64,000 nucleotides of DNA from Aptenodytes patagonicus (lineage: Eukaryota; Chordata; Aves; Sphenisciformes; Spheniscidae), in NCBI RefSeq assembly GCF_965638725.1, contig NC_134955.1:10754316-10818315 (forward strand). The letters run 5' to 3'. Within the stretch, counting starts at the first letter, position 1. Each line of letters starts with the position of its first letter. A program made the translations under genes and the position numbers. The notes below the pieces were generated by a model, which was given only the letters and a program-made list of their open reading frames with translations, was not told the DNA's origin and did no database searches. Of this stretch, positions 1 to 12,902 are shown piece after piece.

Positions 1-848
1 GACACCAATCGGGGGGGTGGAGTTGATAGCTCAAAGGCAGGCTTGCTATTCAGAAGGACCTAGCATTAGGTTAGAGGAATGGGTTTACAGAAACCTCATG
101 AAATTCAGCAGGGACAAATGCCAAGTCCTGCACCTGGGATGGAGTAATCCCTTGCAATAGTAAAGGCTGGGGACTGACTTGGTAGAGAGAACACTGATGA
201 AAAGGACCTCAGGGTCCTGGTGGACAGTGAGCTAAACATGATTCAGCAGTATGCCCTGGCAGCAATGAAGGCTAACAGCATACTGGGCTCTATCAACAGC
301 AGCACAGCCAGCAGACTGAGAGAAGTGATTATCCCGTTACTCAGCACACACTAGACTGCATCTGGAATACTGTGTCCAGTTTTGGGGGCCCCAGTACAGA
401 AAAGATGATCAGGTTGAGCAAATCCAGCAGAGGACCACCACGATGGTCAGGGTCTTGAAGCATTGGCCCTGTGAAGAGAAGTTGAGAAAAGCTTATTCAG
501 CCTGGAAAAGGCTTAGGAGGGCCTAATAACACCCTTTCTGTACCTAATAGGAGGCTACCAAGAAGACAGAGCCAGGATTTTTACCAAAGTGCATTGTGAG
601 AGAATGAGAGACAATGGCCACGAATTGAAATATGTGAGATTCTGACTAAGGGAAAAAAGTTTCCCCTTAAAGGTAATTAAACACTGAAACAGGTTGCCCA
701 GCGAGCTTCTGGGATCTTTGTCTTTGCAGATTTTCAAGACCCAACTGGATAAACCCCTGAGCAACCTGGTCTGAATTCATTGTTGACCCTGCTTTGAGCA
801 GGCAGTTGGACTACAGGACCTCTGAGAATCTAAAAGATTCTGTGAAAC
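1..848 (+). mobile_element. CR1 LINE, 3' portion, 5' side cut by the window
   Basis: The sequence follows the avian CR1 3' half in the plus direction: the stretch around 120-150 on diluted culture-like wording 'aagtcctgcacctggg', the 'ggaatactgtgtccagttttggggg' region near 363-388, the 'gaagagaagttgagaaaagcttattcagcctgg' type region near 472-505, and the 3' end near 780-848 with 'gagcaggcagttggacta' and a degenerate terminal repeat. Many point changes and small indels break every frame, so this is an old, inactive copy. The left end lies outside the window. Recognition is from memory of the CR1 consensus, not a search. Confidence 0.85.
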
Positions 849-3800
849 AGGAGATAGTTGAAAGCCTCTTCTTTTAAAAATGTTACATGGACAGTAGTGT
901 CTTCTAAACATTGAGAAATTTGAAAAGCCCTATGTATTGTTTCATGGTCTGTACTCAAAATATAAAAATGCAAGATATTTCTTTGGAAATGCAAAATATT
1001 GATGTGATATCATCACCTGGTTAGTCTAATGCTATTTACAATGCAGCCACAGAAGCTGAGTAACAGCTGTGTTTCACCATCACAGAAGGACTAGGATGTA
1101 AGTAAATGCCTGTAACAAAGTATTTATCATACTTGTGCAGTGAGATAACACAGAGAAGTGTTTTATTACATGGAGGTGGGATTGGCACCAGCAATAACAG
1201 CTGTCAGTGTGAGGCTCCCCAGAAATCCAAAAAATGACAATCATTCCATTCAGTGTTCATATTTTTGCAAAGAGCTTTTACTTCATGCTTCAAAAGAATA
1301 GAGCTGTAAATTAAGCAGAACAATATGTAGTCGTATTTCTTCAGAAATATGGTAGGTAGCGTGCCATATGACTGATTATAAATTAGGAATAAAAACCCAG
1401 GAGAGAACCACAACATAGTGAAGGCTGATGGAAAGAAAATAAATATGTCTGGAGAGCACAAAACACGAGACACACATAGAGTGAAAATCTAGTAACACCC
1501 AAGAAGCTTAAAAAAACCAGTGCAGATTTTGTAAATTCCTCTGTGAAGATCAATACAGGGAAGAAAAGATGAGATTGCAACCCTAGTAGAGTGGGAAATA
1601 TGTGCCTCTTGCAGGTGTTAGATCACTTGTGGCAAAGAGCTTGTAAACATTACATAATAGAGCAGTAATAGACTCACAGCCCTGTGGCCTGCACTGCTGC
1701 CTGGAATGCAGGACTTCACATACCAAACAAGTTCAGCTTTTGGTGTCTGCAACCATAATGTTACACAGTGTGGACCACTTTTATGGGAAAGTATCTCCAC
1801 TTACACGCAGTGATGCAGGGGCCTTTTGGTGATATTTCCTATCATTCTAGGTGGATTTCAGCTTTTAGATTTGTGGACATAAGTTTTTGCTATTTCTGTT
1901 TGCTCATCTGTAAAATGTGTAAATAAACTCTTCCCACAAAGATGGTATGAGAATTACCACGAGCAAGAGACCTGTTCAGGCGTTAGTGATAACACAGCTG
2001 TAGAGCACTCTTTTCTGGAAGGATACTATTCCTCTAAGTATATCCTTCATGTGATGAGGTCATATTTGAGCATGTGTGTCTTCAGATCTGCCCATTCCAA
2101 TGCAATGTCCTCTCTTTACATTATTAGGCTGCTAGGCCGCTGTAGCAGTGACATATGTGATTGCTCAGCTTGAGAAGGCAGTAACTGGACATAAAATTGC
2201 ATGCATTAAGGACTCCTGTGGTATTCTGTTTGCAAATACTTCCAATACACAACTTCACTGTAAAAGGCCCTTAGAGTTTTGGAGAGTTAGCATTCGATCC
2301 AAGAATGGCATTTCCACTTATAATACGCTGGGTCCAGATTTGTGTACACTTGCTCCTTTAAGGACAGATTTCAGAACTCCAGAATGAGATCTGCCCTTTA
2401 GTATACGGTGCTTCTTAACTACTACTGTTTTCCAGAGGAAGAAACACTTCTCCGGCTTCTGTTGTAACCTTAAGTTCAAGGACTGTCTTGCAAAATGCAT
2501 GATTCAGTTTGAATATTTGCTCCCCCTCATATAACTCAGCCATGTGCATCCAGCCTAGTGCGTCAAAACTATGCCTTTTTGACCCTACCTAATTTAACTT
2601 TAGAATCAGTGTTACAGTCTGATATTTCAGATCTGTTCTTCTTTTTAATGCACTTTTACAAATACCTGCAGCCAAAGTCCTCAGATGCTGAAAATTAGCA
2701 TTGCTCCTTTGAGTTAGTACAACTATGTCAACTGAACAACTGCTCCAGTGAGTATTGAATTTACGTAAGCTAGAGGGATGCACTAATTTTACAGTGGTGC
2801 ACAAAGAACCCAATTTTGCAGAGTGAATGAGTATGTTTAGAGAACAGAGTTATGTAATTCATCTATTTTGGGGATTAGCCATCCCTGAAGTTCTGAAAAA
2901 GGTAACTGGGTTGGGCTATTTATAGAGTCCGTTCCTATAGTTACAGCACAGATGCTAGCATGGAACAAAAACAAACCGTTAGCTCAAGCCATCTCCTCTG
3001 TGCGCCTTTGTAAATTTATACTCTCACGAACGTTTTTAGATCTCTCAGGTACAAAGAGATTTGGGGGTCTAGGATGCTACTATTGCCTCAGCATCTGTTT
3101 GCACATTAGTATGCCCCATTTCTTACTAGCTTCTGACCATGCCTTTGTTTTTCAGGTCATTTGTATTACAGAGATGCAGAGACTCCTTTTAAAGGAGTTT
3201 CCCAGTGTGTGAGAGAGGAGAAGGGGCAGTAATCTTGGGAAAACTAATGCAGTAATTGCCTAAATTATTCTGATCTTTAATTTCACAAGGCTGCTAGGGA
3301 TGATGGCTCAGAATCCTTCCTTTACATGATTCTCTGTTTTCTAAGATGCATTTGTAGGATCACTGTAAAACTACAAAGGCCATTGTTACTGCTATGGGAT
3401 GATAACTGTGCATAAGAATTAATGAAAAAATACAATCCATACTCAAACAGTTCACAATCTTGAGGTCATGCAGAACTGTACAACTTACAGGAAGGGAAGG
3501 AACAGTTTGTAGTAGGATAGTGTAGGTTTGGGCTGCTTCTTATAGATTCTGCTTTTTAATATATAAATATTTGTCTGTATATAGTCGTTGTTATCTTTTC
3601 TTAAATATTGAAAAACAGCCAGTTGTAGTGGGCGGTAAGAAGAGGGCAAAGGAGACAAGAGGAGGAAAGTTATCTGGCTAATGGAGAAAAGCCTGTTCCT
3701 AAACTAGGGTTACCACAGAAAAAATCGAGTTGGGGACAGGACTCTATAGGGATGACCATTTTAATAAGGACTATGAAGCATGGAAAATGAAGTAACTTGC

Positions 3801-6800
3801 TTAGGCAGAATTGGTTAATTCTTACCTTCACTAGTCTATCTTATGAGATAGGGACATCACAGTGTAAAACAAGGGGTAGCAGAAAATGAGAGCAGAAATA
3901 CAGGGTTAGGTCCTTCACTACTCAGCATTCTATATTGTCATTCATGCACAGTGCAAGCTAAGCAAATTTTGATTTGTTTGTATCCTAGCCCAAACTGCAC
4001 AGACTAAAATGACAATGTGCAGTGCACGGAAGTGGGCATCTAGGCCTTTTACAAAAAGCCTAGAAAATTAATATGAAGAGTCTGAATTTCATATGGAAGA
4101 AGAAACACAGCCTAGGAATAGATTTCAGCAGAGGCTAAGCAGCGAACTAAACAGTTTAACAAGAAAAATTTTAAATTGAGATAGTCTGTATAGCTTTGTG
4201 AGAGAGGAGAAATACACGTCAGCAAGGAAGATCTAAAAGAGACATACTGCATAGTATAATCTATCTAACTCACTGAAACTACCACTACAGTTAATAATAA
4301 CGCTCTCCTCTATTCAAGATCATAGTAGACAAGGCCAGGGTGATGATCTGTAGAGCCAAACTCCCATTTTTTCTTCTTCTGAATCTCACTGGCTCAACAT
4401 AGAGACTGACACATAGAGAAAGAAAGAAACAAAAGCAAATAACTGTTAAATACAAATAATAACTGAGACCCATACGTCTTACTATAAAGTGCATTTTCTC
4501 GTAGACTGCATTGTCAAATCCAACCAGAGAAAAGAATGAAGTACAAAACAGAACAGGAAGTGGCTGATCCTCAAAATGCATATAAGGTGCTAGACTTCTT
4601 GAGGAACTAGATTATGAGAGTTACTATAAGAATTTCATGTTAGTACTGATATTTCAGGAAGGTCTAAGAAGAAAAATGAGTTTTGAGAAAATTACTGGTC
4701 AACATAGAAGGATTTAAAATATACATATAATGCAAATAAAATGCATGTATTTAAAAAGTCTTTTGAGTTCTGTGAAAGAAAATTATTAATTCAAGAATTT
4801 GATTTTGACAACTATTAATAATCTGGCTAATAATTTAGTGAAAAGGATGGATTAAATAAAGCAGGGAAAACACAGAAAAAGTATTATCCCTTTAGAAAAT
4901 AGTATAAATATATGTACAAATATATTAAGAGAATATCTTGAAGAAACTTCAGGTCAAAATATTTAACTACTGAGTTAATCTTCAATAAGTCTTGTACCTA
5001 GAAGTTTTCATTTAAAGGACTTTATTTCTGGGACAAGGTCTTTAATATATAACTTAAAACATTTTATTTGCTGTAATTAATATCTCAAATAATGAAAAGC
5101 TTCGTATAAAATACAACAAATTTTTTGTCTTTAGTAACACTACTGTTAGAGGGTCTGCATCTTCTTGCATGTTTGCATAGCACCTAGCACAATATTTTCT
5201 TTCAAAACCCAAACAAAAAATGATTTTTGCCAGTTCTCTATGTTTTCAAGTTTTTCAGCTGACCATGGACTAAGATTTTTTCAGGACATTCACTGGATTG
5301 AAGGAAAGGTCTGAAATGTCATCGTTCATTTGTAAATTGTACTCGTCATTCCCATGAGATTTCATCAAGTTCCAGATTGCTTACTTGGATGCTATCTGCT
5401 TATCTGCAGTGACTGCAAAAAATATGGGAATATGAACTTGAAATGTCTTTTCAGTAGAAAGGATAGAAAAATATGTGGCTACCTGCATAAAACATGCAGA
5501 GCTTCATTGTTCCATCCTGTATCATCCTGAGTCTTCATGGTTATTTTATGCAGAGCTAGCACGTTCATTCTTACTACAGTTTTGTTAGGTCAAACTTGAT
5601 ACTTGTAGGCATCTGCTGCTCCCTACCTCCCACTTTCAGGATCAAGTGGACACTAATATTTAATTACTCAAACCTTTTTTAGTAAATGTCTTAATTGCTT
5701 TTAAAATTATGATTTTATAGAATGTGCATATATGTGCATGTGTGTGCAGACGTATGCTGAAGAGAGGGTTCCTGAATCCTGAAGTCTTGAGTGAGGTGCT
5801 TCAGGCTGGAAAAGGAGGTGGGGCGGATTTTAGACTCACCCCTGTTTCAATGTTAGATGCATTTCCCTCTGGGATTACTTGTGGTCTCAAAACTGGTCTC
5901 CTTGTGTGGCTTGTCAGGGATGCCATGTCGGTTTCAAGGATGACAAAAAAGAACATGAGCCCTCATTAGAACTCCAGCTACACTGCATGTCATTAAAAGG
6001 GAGCTCAAGCCTGCACAAAGTATTTGGAGCCAGTAATAGGCCAATGAACACTCTGGCCTATATATGACTATATATATGTGTGCATATGCATACGCATAAG
6101 TCAATTTGGTATTGATCCCAAAAATCCGATGATCCAACAGCAGTTTTGAGTACTGTACCAGCTTCCTATCTACTGAAAAAGGTCATGAAGTACTGTATTG
6201 TTCATTATAGCAAGGAATTCAGCAAAGCATTGACAGCATGGCATTTCAGTGTCATGAGGGCTAATATCCCACTAAGTAATTATTGACTATAAAATGATTT
6301 ACCAGAACTTTTAAATCCAAAATAAAACCTATACTTTCACACACAATTCTAAATACTTACATATTTACCTTACAATTCACTAACAGTACTTTAAAAATGT
6401 GCCAATATGTATGTGTTGAAACTAACCACAGCTTTTCTTATTGTTCATGATGCACAACAGCACTTTTGTTACTGACCACTGAAATATGTCTCTGTAGAGA
6501 CTAAGAGGTACCTCATCTGCATGACTTTCCTCGACAGCCATTTTAGCATTCCTCCAGGCTGCTCTGGGCTGTTTCATCAAGCTTCAGATTCTTCTCATGA
6601 GAGAGAGATGAGGTAAGCAGGGCTCTCCATTTAGGCTTCAAAACAGCCATGTAATGCTATGTGAAATTCTATGCAGCCATGGTATAGGGTGGCATGCAGA
6701 GAGCAAACACTCATACATCCATGATCATATCATCAAAGCCTGGCATGTCCATGATAGGTCAATAGAGAAATTCCATGATAAACTGGATAGCTCTGTTAGA

Positions 6801-9800
6801 TAACATAGCTAAGTTATATTGAGAGAAAAAGGGGGTGTCCATTCAGACATTGTATATGTTTCACTTAATCAGTGAAAACTCTAGAAATAATCTGGATCAC
6901 AATTATCATTACAGTGTCCCCTTTACCTCCCTAGGTAAGCAAGTGTACTTAAAGTCAGGTGACTGGGACTAGAATCTGCCAGCTTCTGTTTTCTCTCCGA
7001 CCTTTTTCTCACTGGTGTTTGCATTTAAAGTGTCTTTGCCTAAATGTCCATAACCTAGAAACAAACATCATCAGTATATACTTTCCTCAGAAAGAAAGCA
7101 GGGAGGTTCAGGAACGTTGTTATTCTCAGATGAAAGATTTTATGTAACTGGAGAAGAATACACTGGCAAGCAATTATTTCCGAATTCACATTTGCCAGTA
7201 GCTGCAACAAACACATTGTATGAAGCAGACTGAACACAAACTAAAACATGACAGGCTATCTTTTGATTTTCACATAAGTGTCTGTGCTGGTTTTTATCTA
7301 ATTGGAAACTGGCATATGGTTGAAGCTTCATCTAGCTGCAAGAACCCAAAAAACACCTGAAGATACCCAACATTGCTTACATAAATTACCAAACATGCTG
7401 CTGTGGTATTTGAAAAGCCACAAATCTTGTCAATCAAATGAAGTTCTAAAGAGTTTACTGTCTGTCACTTTGGCTTTTCATTGTGTCAAGGCAGAAACAT
7501 TCCTTGGACACATTTAGAAAGGTTGCCTCACCAATCATCCAGTGTGTCACCAATTACTTTGTCCCTTGCTCAATGATCTACTAATATTCTCTAAGCCATA
7601 GCTGCAGTTAGAAAGCATTTTATCTGGAACTACCCACTGGAACAAGCAAAGTGGAAAAAGCCTGCTTTTGTAAACAGCACAGAAATAATCTGATTGCAGT
7701 TTTTAAGACAAATCTAGAGGATGAAGAATTCTGTAGGAATATTAATACACCAGATTACATAATTGATTTGTGAAAATGTGCTTCAGTCACTTAAGAGTAT
7801 AACTCTAGAAAGCTTTGAGTCCTCTAACCATATTCGAGTAATGTACCTCAGGATGTGTTTAATTTCAAGATGCAGTACAATTTTTTTCCCTGACAAAATG
7901 AATAGAATATATGAAGTAGATTATAAAGAATTCAGAATTTTTAGAATATGGCCATTGTTCACCTACCTGGCTGTAAAATCTGTCTAATTGCTTTCTGCTT
8001 GTTTTCAACCCTGGAGTCTGATTACATTCTATGGCACAAATTCAACGTAAGTGGCATGCTACCTGCAAACAAAGCAACACAGAGATTTTTTCATGCACAA
8101 TTGATTCAAGTATCTGTACAATCTATAAGGGAAGGTCAGGGAAGGGTGGTTCTCTGACTGATCAAGAAAAAGTCTTGTCAGAGGCCCAGAGGCTGTGGTC
8201 AGCTCTTCCCTCTCACACTGTGATTCCAGCATCTTCAGTTCTTCAGCCCTCTCCCTCATCTTCAGAAGTGCCATGCCCTTTTTTGATGTCTGTAATGCTT
8301 CATGGCATAGAGAAGCCATTACTGTAATAAACTCTGGAGTACATTGCTGTATTGTCTCATTTCCAGTATAACATTCTATGGTTTTAGATGGTGATAAAAG
8401 AGAACACTCAGTTCAAGCTTAGATCTAGCCTAAGACAGTTTGCTGGAGTACCTGACAAAATAATCACAAATTTGAACTACAATCTTCTAAGCATTATTGT
8501 ATTTCAACCTACGTCTCATAAAAAGTTACCCGCTCTCACTTCTTCCTCTTCTAAAGGAAAAGAAATTTCAGTATTGATAATGCAACATACACACCAATAC
8601 TTTGCAATCAATTTCTGAATCGGTTGCCTTTGTCTGGTAGATACCTGAAACATTTAACAGTTTATAGTTTCTTGACTGCTCTATTCAGTTGTACCCACTG
8701 TTTCATGCATTGACTCATTCATAGCCTGCTGTTTTCAGAATATGGAAACTCAGAATCCACTATGTTTTCCCTCCTCTTATTCCAAGAGAAGCAAAAATTG
8801 TCTCCTGTAAGTCAGTCCTGATTTGTAGGCACTAGAAATGTACCCTCACTAGTAGAAGGTAATTTCCTAAGAAACTTGGGGTTTTTTTCACTCATATTTT
8901 GCCATTGTATTTATATACACAGTCTTATACCTACAAAGAATCATGAAATGCCTTTTCATTGAGGAGATAATATTTTGTTTTTTCTTTCTGTCATAAAAGT
9001 TTATATACCTCCTTTTCACTGTAGTGTCTATAAATTTGTGTAGTCTTAAGCCTCCTACTGAACAGCATTTCAGCAGGTGTTAGCCCTGGTTTTCTGGGCT
9101 TGGGTTTCCTGGGTTCAGCTCTTCCAATAAGTAGTGCCCAAAAGAGGTCTGAATTTTTTAAAGGGATGCTTAAGAAGAGAAAAATTTGAATCTGAACATG
9201 AATCATCGTATTTCTGAAACATTAAAAGAGCTTAATACCATTTTCAGCTCATCATTACACAGTGGATATGCTGTGTCCAAACAAAAATGTACACAATTAC
9301 AGTATTTTGTAAAAGAACTACATTCATTTGGTCCATTACCTGTCATTCCCACATTTGATATGCCAAGTTTAGCAAATATAGATGACATGGGATAAGTTAT
9401 TAGCAGCTGTATTTTCAAATAACATCATTTCTGGATATCAGGGATAATAATCCAAATCAAGTAAGTTATTTTTTCTGCATCTACAGATAAAGCTATGCCA
9501 ATTTTGAGCTGTAATTTGAAGTTTATTTAATTACCATCACAGGCTCTATTTGTTTACAAATAGTGGGGTATATATTTCATATTTTTATTATTTTTATTAT
9601 TTTTGTATCTTCACTCATCTGAGGCAAACAGTGCAATTCTAATTTGTCTTGCGTATTTTTTCACATGTGAATATTTTTAAAGTATCAAGTTTAGCCAACT
9701 TTGTTTGAGATTTTAGGTACAACCTATTTAGTACCTTTGAATAAAAATGGCAATGAATAAGAAATCCTATTTCAGAGTTGTTTTAAAGACTAGGTATGCA

Positions 9801-10080
9801 GCAAATAAGCCAGCTAAAATTACATCTTGTTTAAGGGCATCTGCACTAACATACTGTAAGTTGTCTGAAGTGAATTAAGTATTTTCAATTACAACATCAT
9901 ACTCTGGTGTCTTCTCTGTCTCAGTTTTATTCAAAGCTCCAGCCTGGGGTCTCTTCCAGATATACATGTGTGTTGTAAGTGATGCAACTGCGACTAAAAG
10001 AATAACGTCGGCAACTCCAGTCTGCTAACACTCATTTTGCAATTGTTACTAATGCCTTATTGCCAATTTTTGCCATCAGT
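849..10080. other. Intergenic region, no gene recognised
   Basis: About 9.2 kb of AT-rich sequence upstream of PTH. I see only short open frames without splice context or recognisable domains, a short TA/TG-rich patch near 6058-6100, and a TTTTTATTA-type simple repeat near 9585-9612. No RNA gene, CpG island or clear young repeat was recognised. Confidence 0.6.
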
Positions 10081-10089
10081 TGCTGACAG

Positions 10090-11075
10090 TTTATATGAAA
10101 GCATGATTTTTTTGTATACAGACACTAGATTTTCTAATGCTTGTCCTTGCTGTCATATGCTAGAGGTTCCATATGAATGCCAGGCCTCTGTAAAAATACT
10201 GCCTTGAGGCTTTGCGTTAAGGTTTTGCATATGTTTGTTATGGTAAAATCTAAAAATTGAGCCTTTCACTATCAACTGTGTAGAGATTTTTCAAATCCTT
10301 TCCTGGCATGCCATGTCCATTGTACATTTTTAGTCACTAAAGCCTTCAGGTTAGTATCCCTAGCAGCCACATCAGATACAAATCTCCTAACAAAACATAT
10401 CATCCCCATAAACCTCTGTATGCTTTCTTTTTGTGTGGGTGGAAGGATATTGACAACTGACAGTATAATATTGGAAGCCACCTCTACCCTGTTTTCTTGA
10501 ACTTGTTTGAGTGGCTTATTTCTTTACTTCTCAGTTTACTATTTACTGAGGGAACCATGAGATCTCTTTAGAGCTTTTTGGAGTTTCTGATTCTTTCCTT
10601 CCTTTCCCCATGAGAATACCATCTATGCAAATCGATATTATAAAATATCTTTTTTACCTCTTTGTGAAATACAACAGGTATATAGCATAACCGAAAAAGC
10701 ATTCATGGTTAAAGTAATAATAGCTTCCAAATAGTGTGTTAAAATATGCAGATGTAAACTTTTTTTTTTTCTCCTGGAGAAATATGCTGGAACTCAGAAG
10801 AAGCATCTAATGTAGGAAAAATATCTTGCAGCCAAAAATAATCTTTCTTCATACATATGGGAAAGTATTGCTGATTTACACATTTCACTTCTCGGAATGT
10901 AGGCAAAGAGTTCGATATTTCTTTTCCAAAATTTATAAAGTACTAATTTATATCGCAGCCTCTTCAAATGCCTCCATTTTATCTAGCGCATTTGAGAGAT
11001 TCAGGGATATTCATAGGTATAGGTATAACACAACAGTGAGGGTCTAACACTGTATTTTAACCACTTTTCAGTACC
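10090..11075 (-). mobile_element. Decayed Ty3/gypsy-type pol relic (reverse transcriptase to RNase H)
   Basis: Read on the minus strand, blocks typical of Ty3/gypsy polymerase occur in the correct order, spread over three frames with stops. An 'LDASS' block lies at 10793-10810, followed by an 'F-N-T-x-F-G' block near 10720-10760. A remnant of the YxDD catalytic region (now reading C-I-D-G-I-L) is at 10606-10629, so the second catalytic aspartate is lost. Next comes a long block at 10272-10508 with 'PPTQKESIQRFMGM' and 'VQWTW', typical of the thumb/connection part. An RNase H-like start is at about 10137-10207 ('LAYDSKD', compare 'VAYASRSLT'). No LTR, gag, protease or integrase was recognised. 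It is clearly dead. Few gypsy elements are known from birds, so this is probably an old amniote insertion. It ends about 0.4 kb before the PTH promoter. Confidence 0.72.
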
Positions 11076-11492
11076 ACCAGCTTCTCATTAAAAACATGAT
11101 CCTCTATTATCTTGGAGCTTCTGCTCCTCTCCAGTATATTCTTTCACAAAGAAATCTAGTATCTGACCTTAAGTGACGATTCTTATTTCCCACAAGTATT
11201 ATAGACGTTAGCTTTCCAATATTTTGTTTTAGTCTTGCATCTGTAGATCACTAACCTCACTGCCTAATTTAAGTTTTACCTGCCTGCATTTAACAACACA
11301 AAGTTTTCTTTGCGAATCCTTCCACCAGCTTCAGAGATCATGTTATCTTGGGCACAAATCTATGAGGAATAGGGAATCTAAATTTAAAAGTCAAACTTCT
11401 TCACAGCTACCCAGGATACTTTCTTTTTGCTGAGACCTTTCTTTTCCCTGTAAATGCCAAATTAACAAAAGCATCCGAGGGTGGGTACATGA

Positions 11493-11507
11493 GGGTCAGG
11501 AGGGTGT
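11493..11507 (+). promoter_or_regulatory. PTH vitamin D response element (DR3)
   Basis: Two hexamers, GGGTCA and GGGTGT, are separated by three bases (GGA). From memory this is the response element described in the avian PTH promoter, placed at about -74 to -60, through which the vitamin D receptor with RXR represses PTH transcription. That numbering puts the transcription start at 11567, which also suits the TATA-like box downstream. The sequence match is seen directly; the repression role is established for chicken and inferred here. Confidence 0.85.
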
Positions 11508-11517
11508 GTGTTGAGAG

Positions 11518-11525
11518 TGACATCA
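11518..11525 (+). promoter_or_regulatory. CRE-like site in PTH promoter
   Basis: TGACATCA differs by one base from the palindromic cAMP response element TGACGTCA. It lies 10 bp after the vitamin D element and 8 bp before the TATA-like box. Mammalian PTH promoters carry a CRE, so a role in cAMP/CREB response is plausible but untested here. Confidence 0.5.
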
Positions 11526-11533
11526 ACTGAGAC

Positions 11534-11540
11534 AATAAAA
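11534..11540 (+). promoter_or_regulatory. TATA-like box of PTH
   Basis: AATAAAA sits 27-33 bp before the start predicted from the vitamin D element, the usual spacing for a TATA box. It is a non-consensus TATA. Its position between the known avian element and the predicted exon 1 supports the call. Confidence 0.55.
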
Positions 11541-11542
11541 GG

Positions 11543-11563
11543 GCTTCTAAGTTACTTAGAAGC
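11543..11563. repeat. Perfect 9-bp inverted repeat at the PTH core promoter
   Basis: GCTTCTAAG, a 3-base spacer TTA, then CTTAGAAGC: the arms match without a mismatch. It occupies about -24 to -4 relative to the predicted start, between the TATA-like box and the first transcribed base. The function is unknown. It could be a dimeric protein site or a chance palindrome. Confidence 0.6.
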
Positions 11564-11566
11564 TCT

Positions 11567-11688
11567 ATTTTAAAGTTACATTAAAGGGGTCCACTAAACC
11601 AATTCAGTAGTCTTTAAATATACTTGACATCAAGAGACAGTCATCTGGCGACATACCCAAACCAGAAATCTGTTTAAGATACTATCTG
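11567..11688 (+). other. PTH: PTH exon 1 (non-coding, 5' UTR)
   Basis: The start is predicted from the vitamin D element (+1 = 11567). The end is a near-perfect donor, CTG|GTAAGT, at 11688/11689. The exon would be about 122 bp and has no coding role, as in mammals where exon 1 is also untranslated. Intron 1 is then 1123 bp and ends at the acceptor TCTTTGTAG (11811). The donor is clear, while the start could be off by several bases. Confidence 0.65.
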
Positions 11689-12811
11689 GTAAGTATACTC
11701 TACTTTATTTCCAAGTTCTCTAGAAGACTTATTTAGTAAATCTTATCATTGATTCTTTATTCATTTTTACATTAGCTTCTTTTCAGACTCTTAAAAATAA
11801 AGTGAATATTAGTAAGATCAAACTGTTTTATTATCTGAACCAAATTTGTGAAATGAAAAAATCTGAGACAGTTAGAAATATCTTCAAGTGAATCCAACTC
11901 CTGAATTTGTAATATTGGGTTTGATGGACTGCTAGGACCACATTCATACTCTCATGTAAGATACCATGTAATAAATGCTTTTCTGACCTAGAGTAGAGAT
12001 GCAGAAAATATTGCAAAAATGGCATTGTGGAGTTTTATATTTCTTAAGTTTCAGTTACTCTGTATCAAATTTCTTAAGCTATAACAAAAAGATGCCTTTT
12101 CTGGCTGCCAATACTGAAAATCCAAACTGGAAACTGGTATTTGGACTTTGTCATTTCTGCCTGTTGTAGCGTCATCAGTAATAAGTATTTTCCAAATATA
12201 TCCCAAGTGGCAGTTTTGCTGATGATGTACAAAGCGGAGTGGAATTCATACTGGCAATGAAGGATTATCACTGAAAAAAATGAGGGGCTTAGTTCTGATT
12301 TCTCTTATGTAATTAAATGGGGAATGACATAACTCAGTAGAGTGATGCCTCTATGCAAAATTGTCAAGAAAAGTGCCAGCCTCTTCATTCTAAAGAATAT
12401 GCAAAAGAAATAGATAAAAGAACAAAACTTTTCACTTGCATAGCTAGTGAAATTTCAACATACTCGGAGCATATGATTTTTAATAATAATAGTAGTATTA
12501 ATGGAAGAACAGGGTGCTTTTCACCCAATTATCCAAGAGATGGGTACCTATATGATGATGATGCAGGGCAACTAAGGCTGGCCAAAGTTCTTAGACTTGC
12601 CTATAAAGTACCAGTAAGTTGCTCACAAAATTAGTATTGGAACTAAATTCTTTGTCTGCATTCCTTGCTCTAACACATATCACAAAAAAAAAATTTCAAA
12701 ATCACTTCTCTGATGTCTTTCTTCAACTTTTTTCTAAACTAAATTTCTTTGGAATTAACAGAAATTACTTGAAATACAGATTTATACATGTATTCATTTC
12801 TATCTTTGTAG

Positions 12812-12902
12812 ACAAAATGACTTCTATAAAAAATCTGGCCAAGACTGCAATCATTTTATATGCCATATGCTTTTTTACAAACTCTGATGGAAGACCAATG
12901 AT
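12812..12902 (+). CDS. PTH: PTH exon 2 (signal peptide and most of the pro-segment)
   Basis: The acceptor TTTGTAG ends at 12811 and the ATG is at 12817, so only five 5' UTR bases are in this exon. The donor AT|GTAAGT is at 12902/12903. The 91-bp length is almost the same as the human exon 2. It encodes residues 1-28 and two bases of codon 29. Confidence 0.93.

Noticed and set aside
4291-4581. 96-codon minus-strand frame with a hydrophobic stretch
   Set aside because: AT-rich sequence often encodes Leu/Phe/Ile-rich frames. There is no start context, splice site or homology.
8059-8327. Open frames on both strands (98 and 86 codons), one with a charged helical-looking segment
   Set aside because: No homolog recognised, no promoter or splice context, and opposite-strand frames overlap. 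I cannot support a gene or pseudogene.
12353-12634. 93-codon open frame in PTH intron 1
   Set aside because: No recognisable domain, no splice sites joining it to PTH, and it contains an AT-rich triplet repeat. It is most likely chance.
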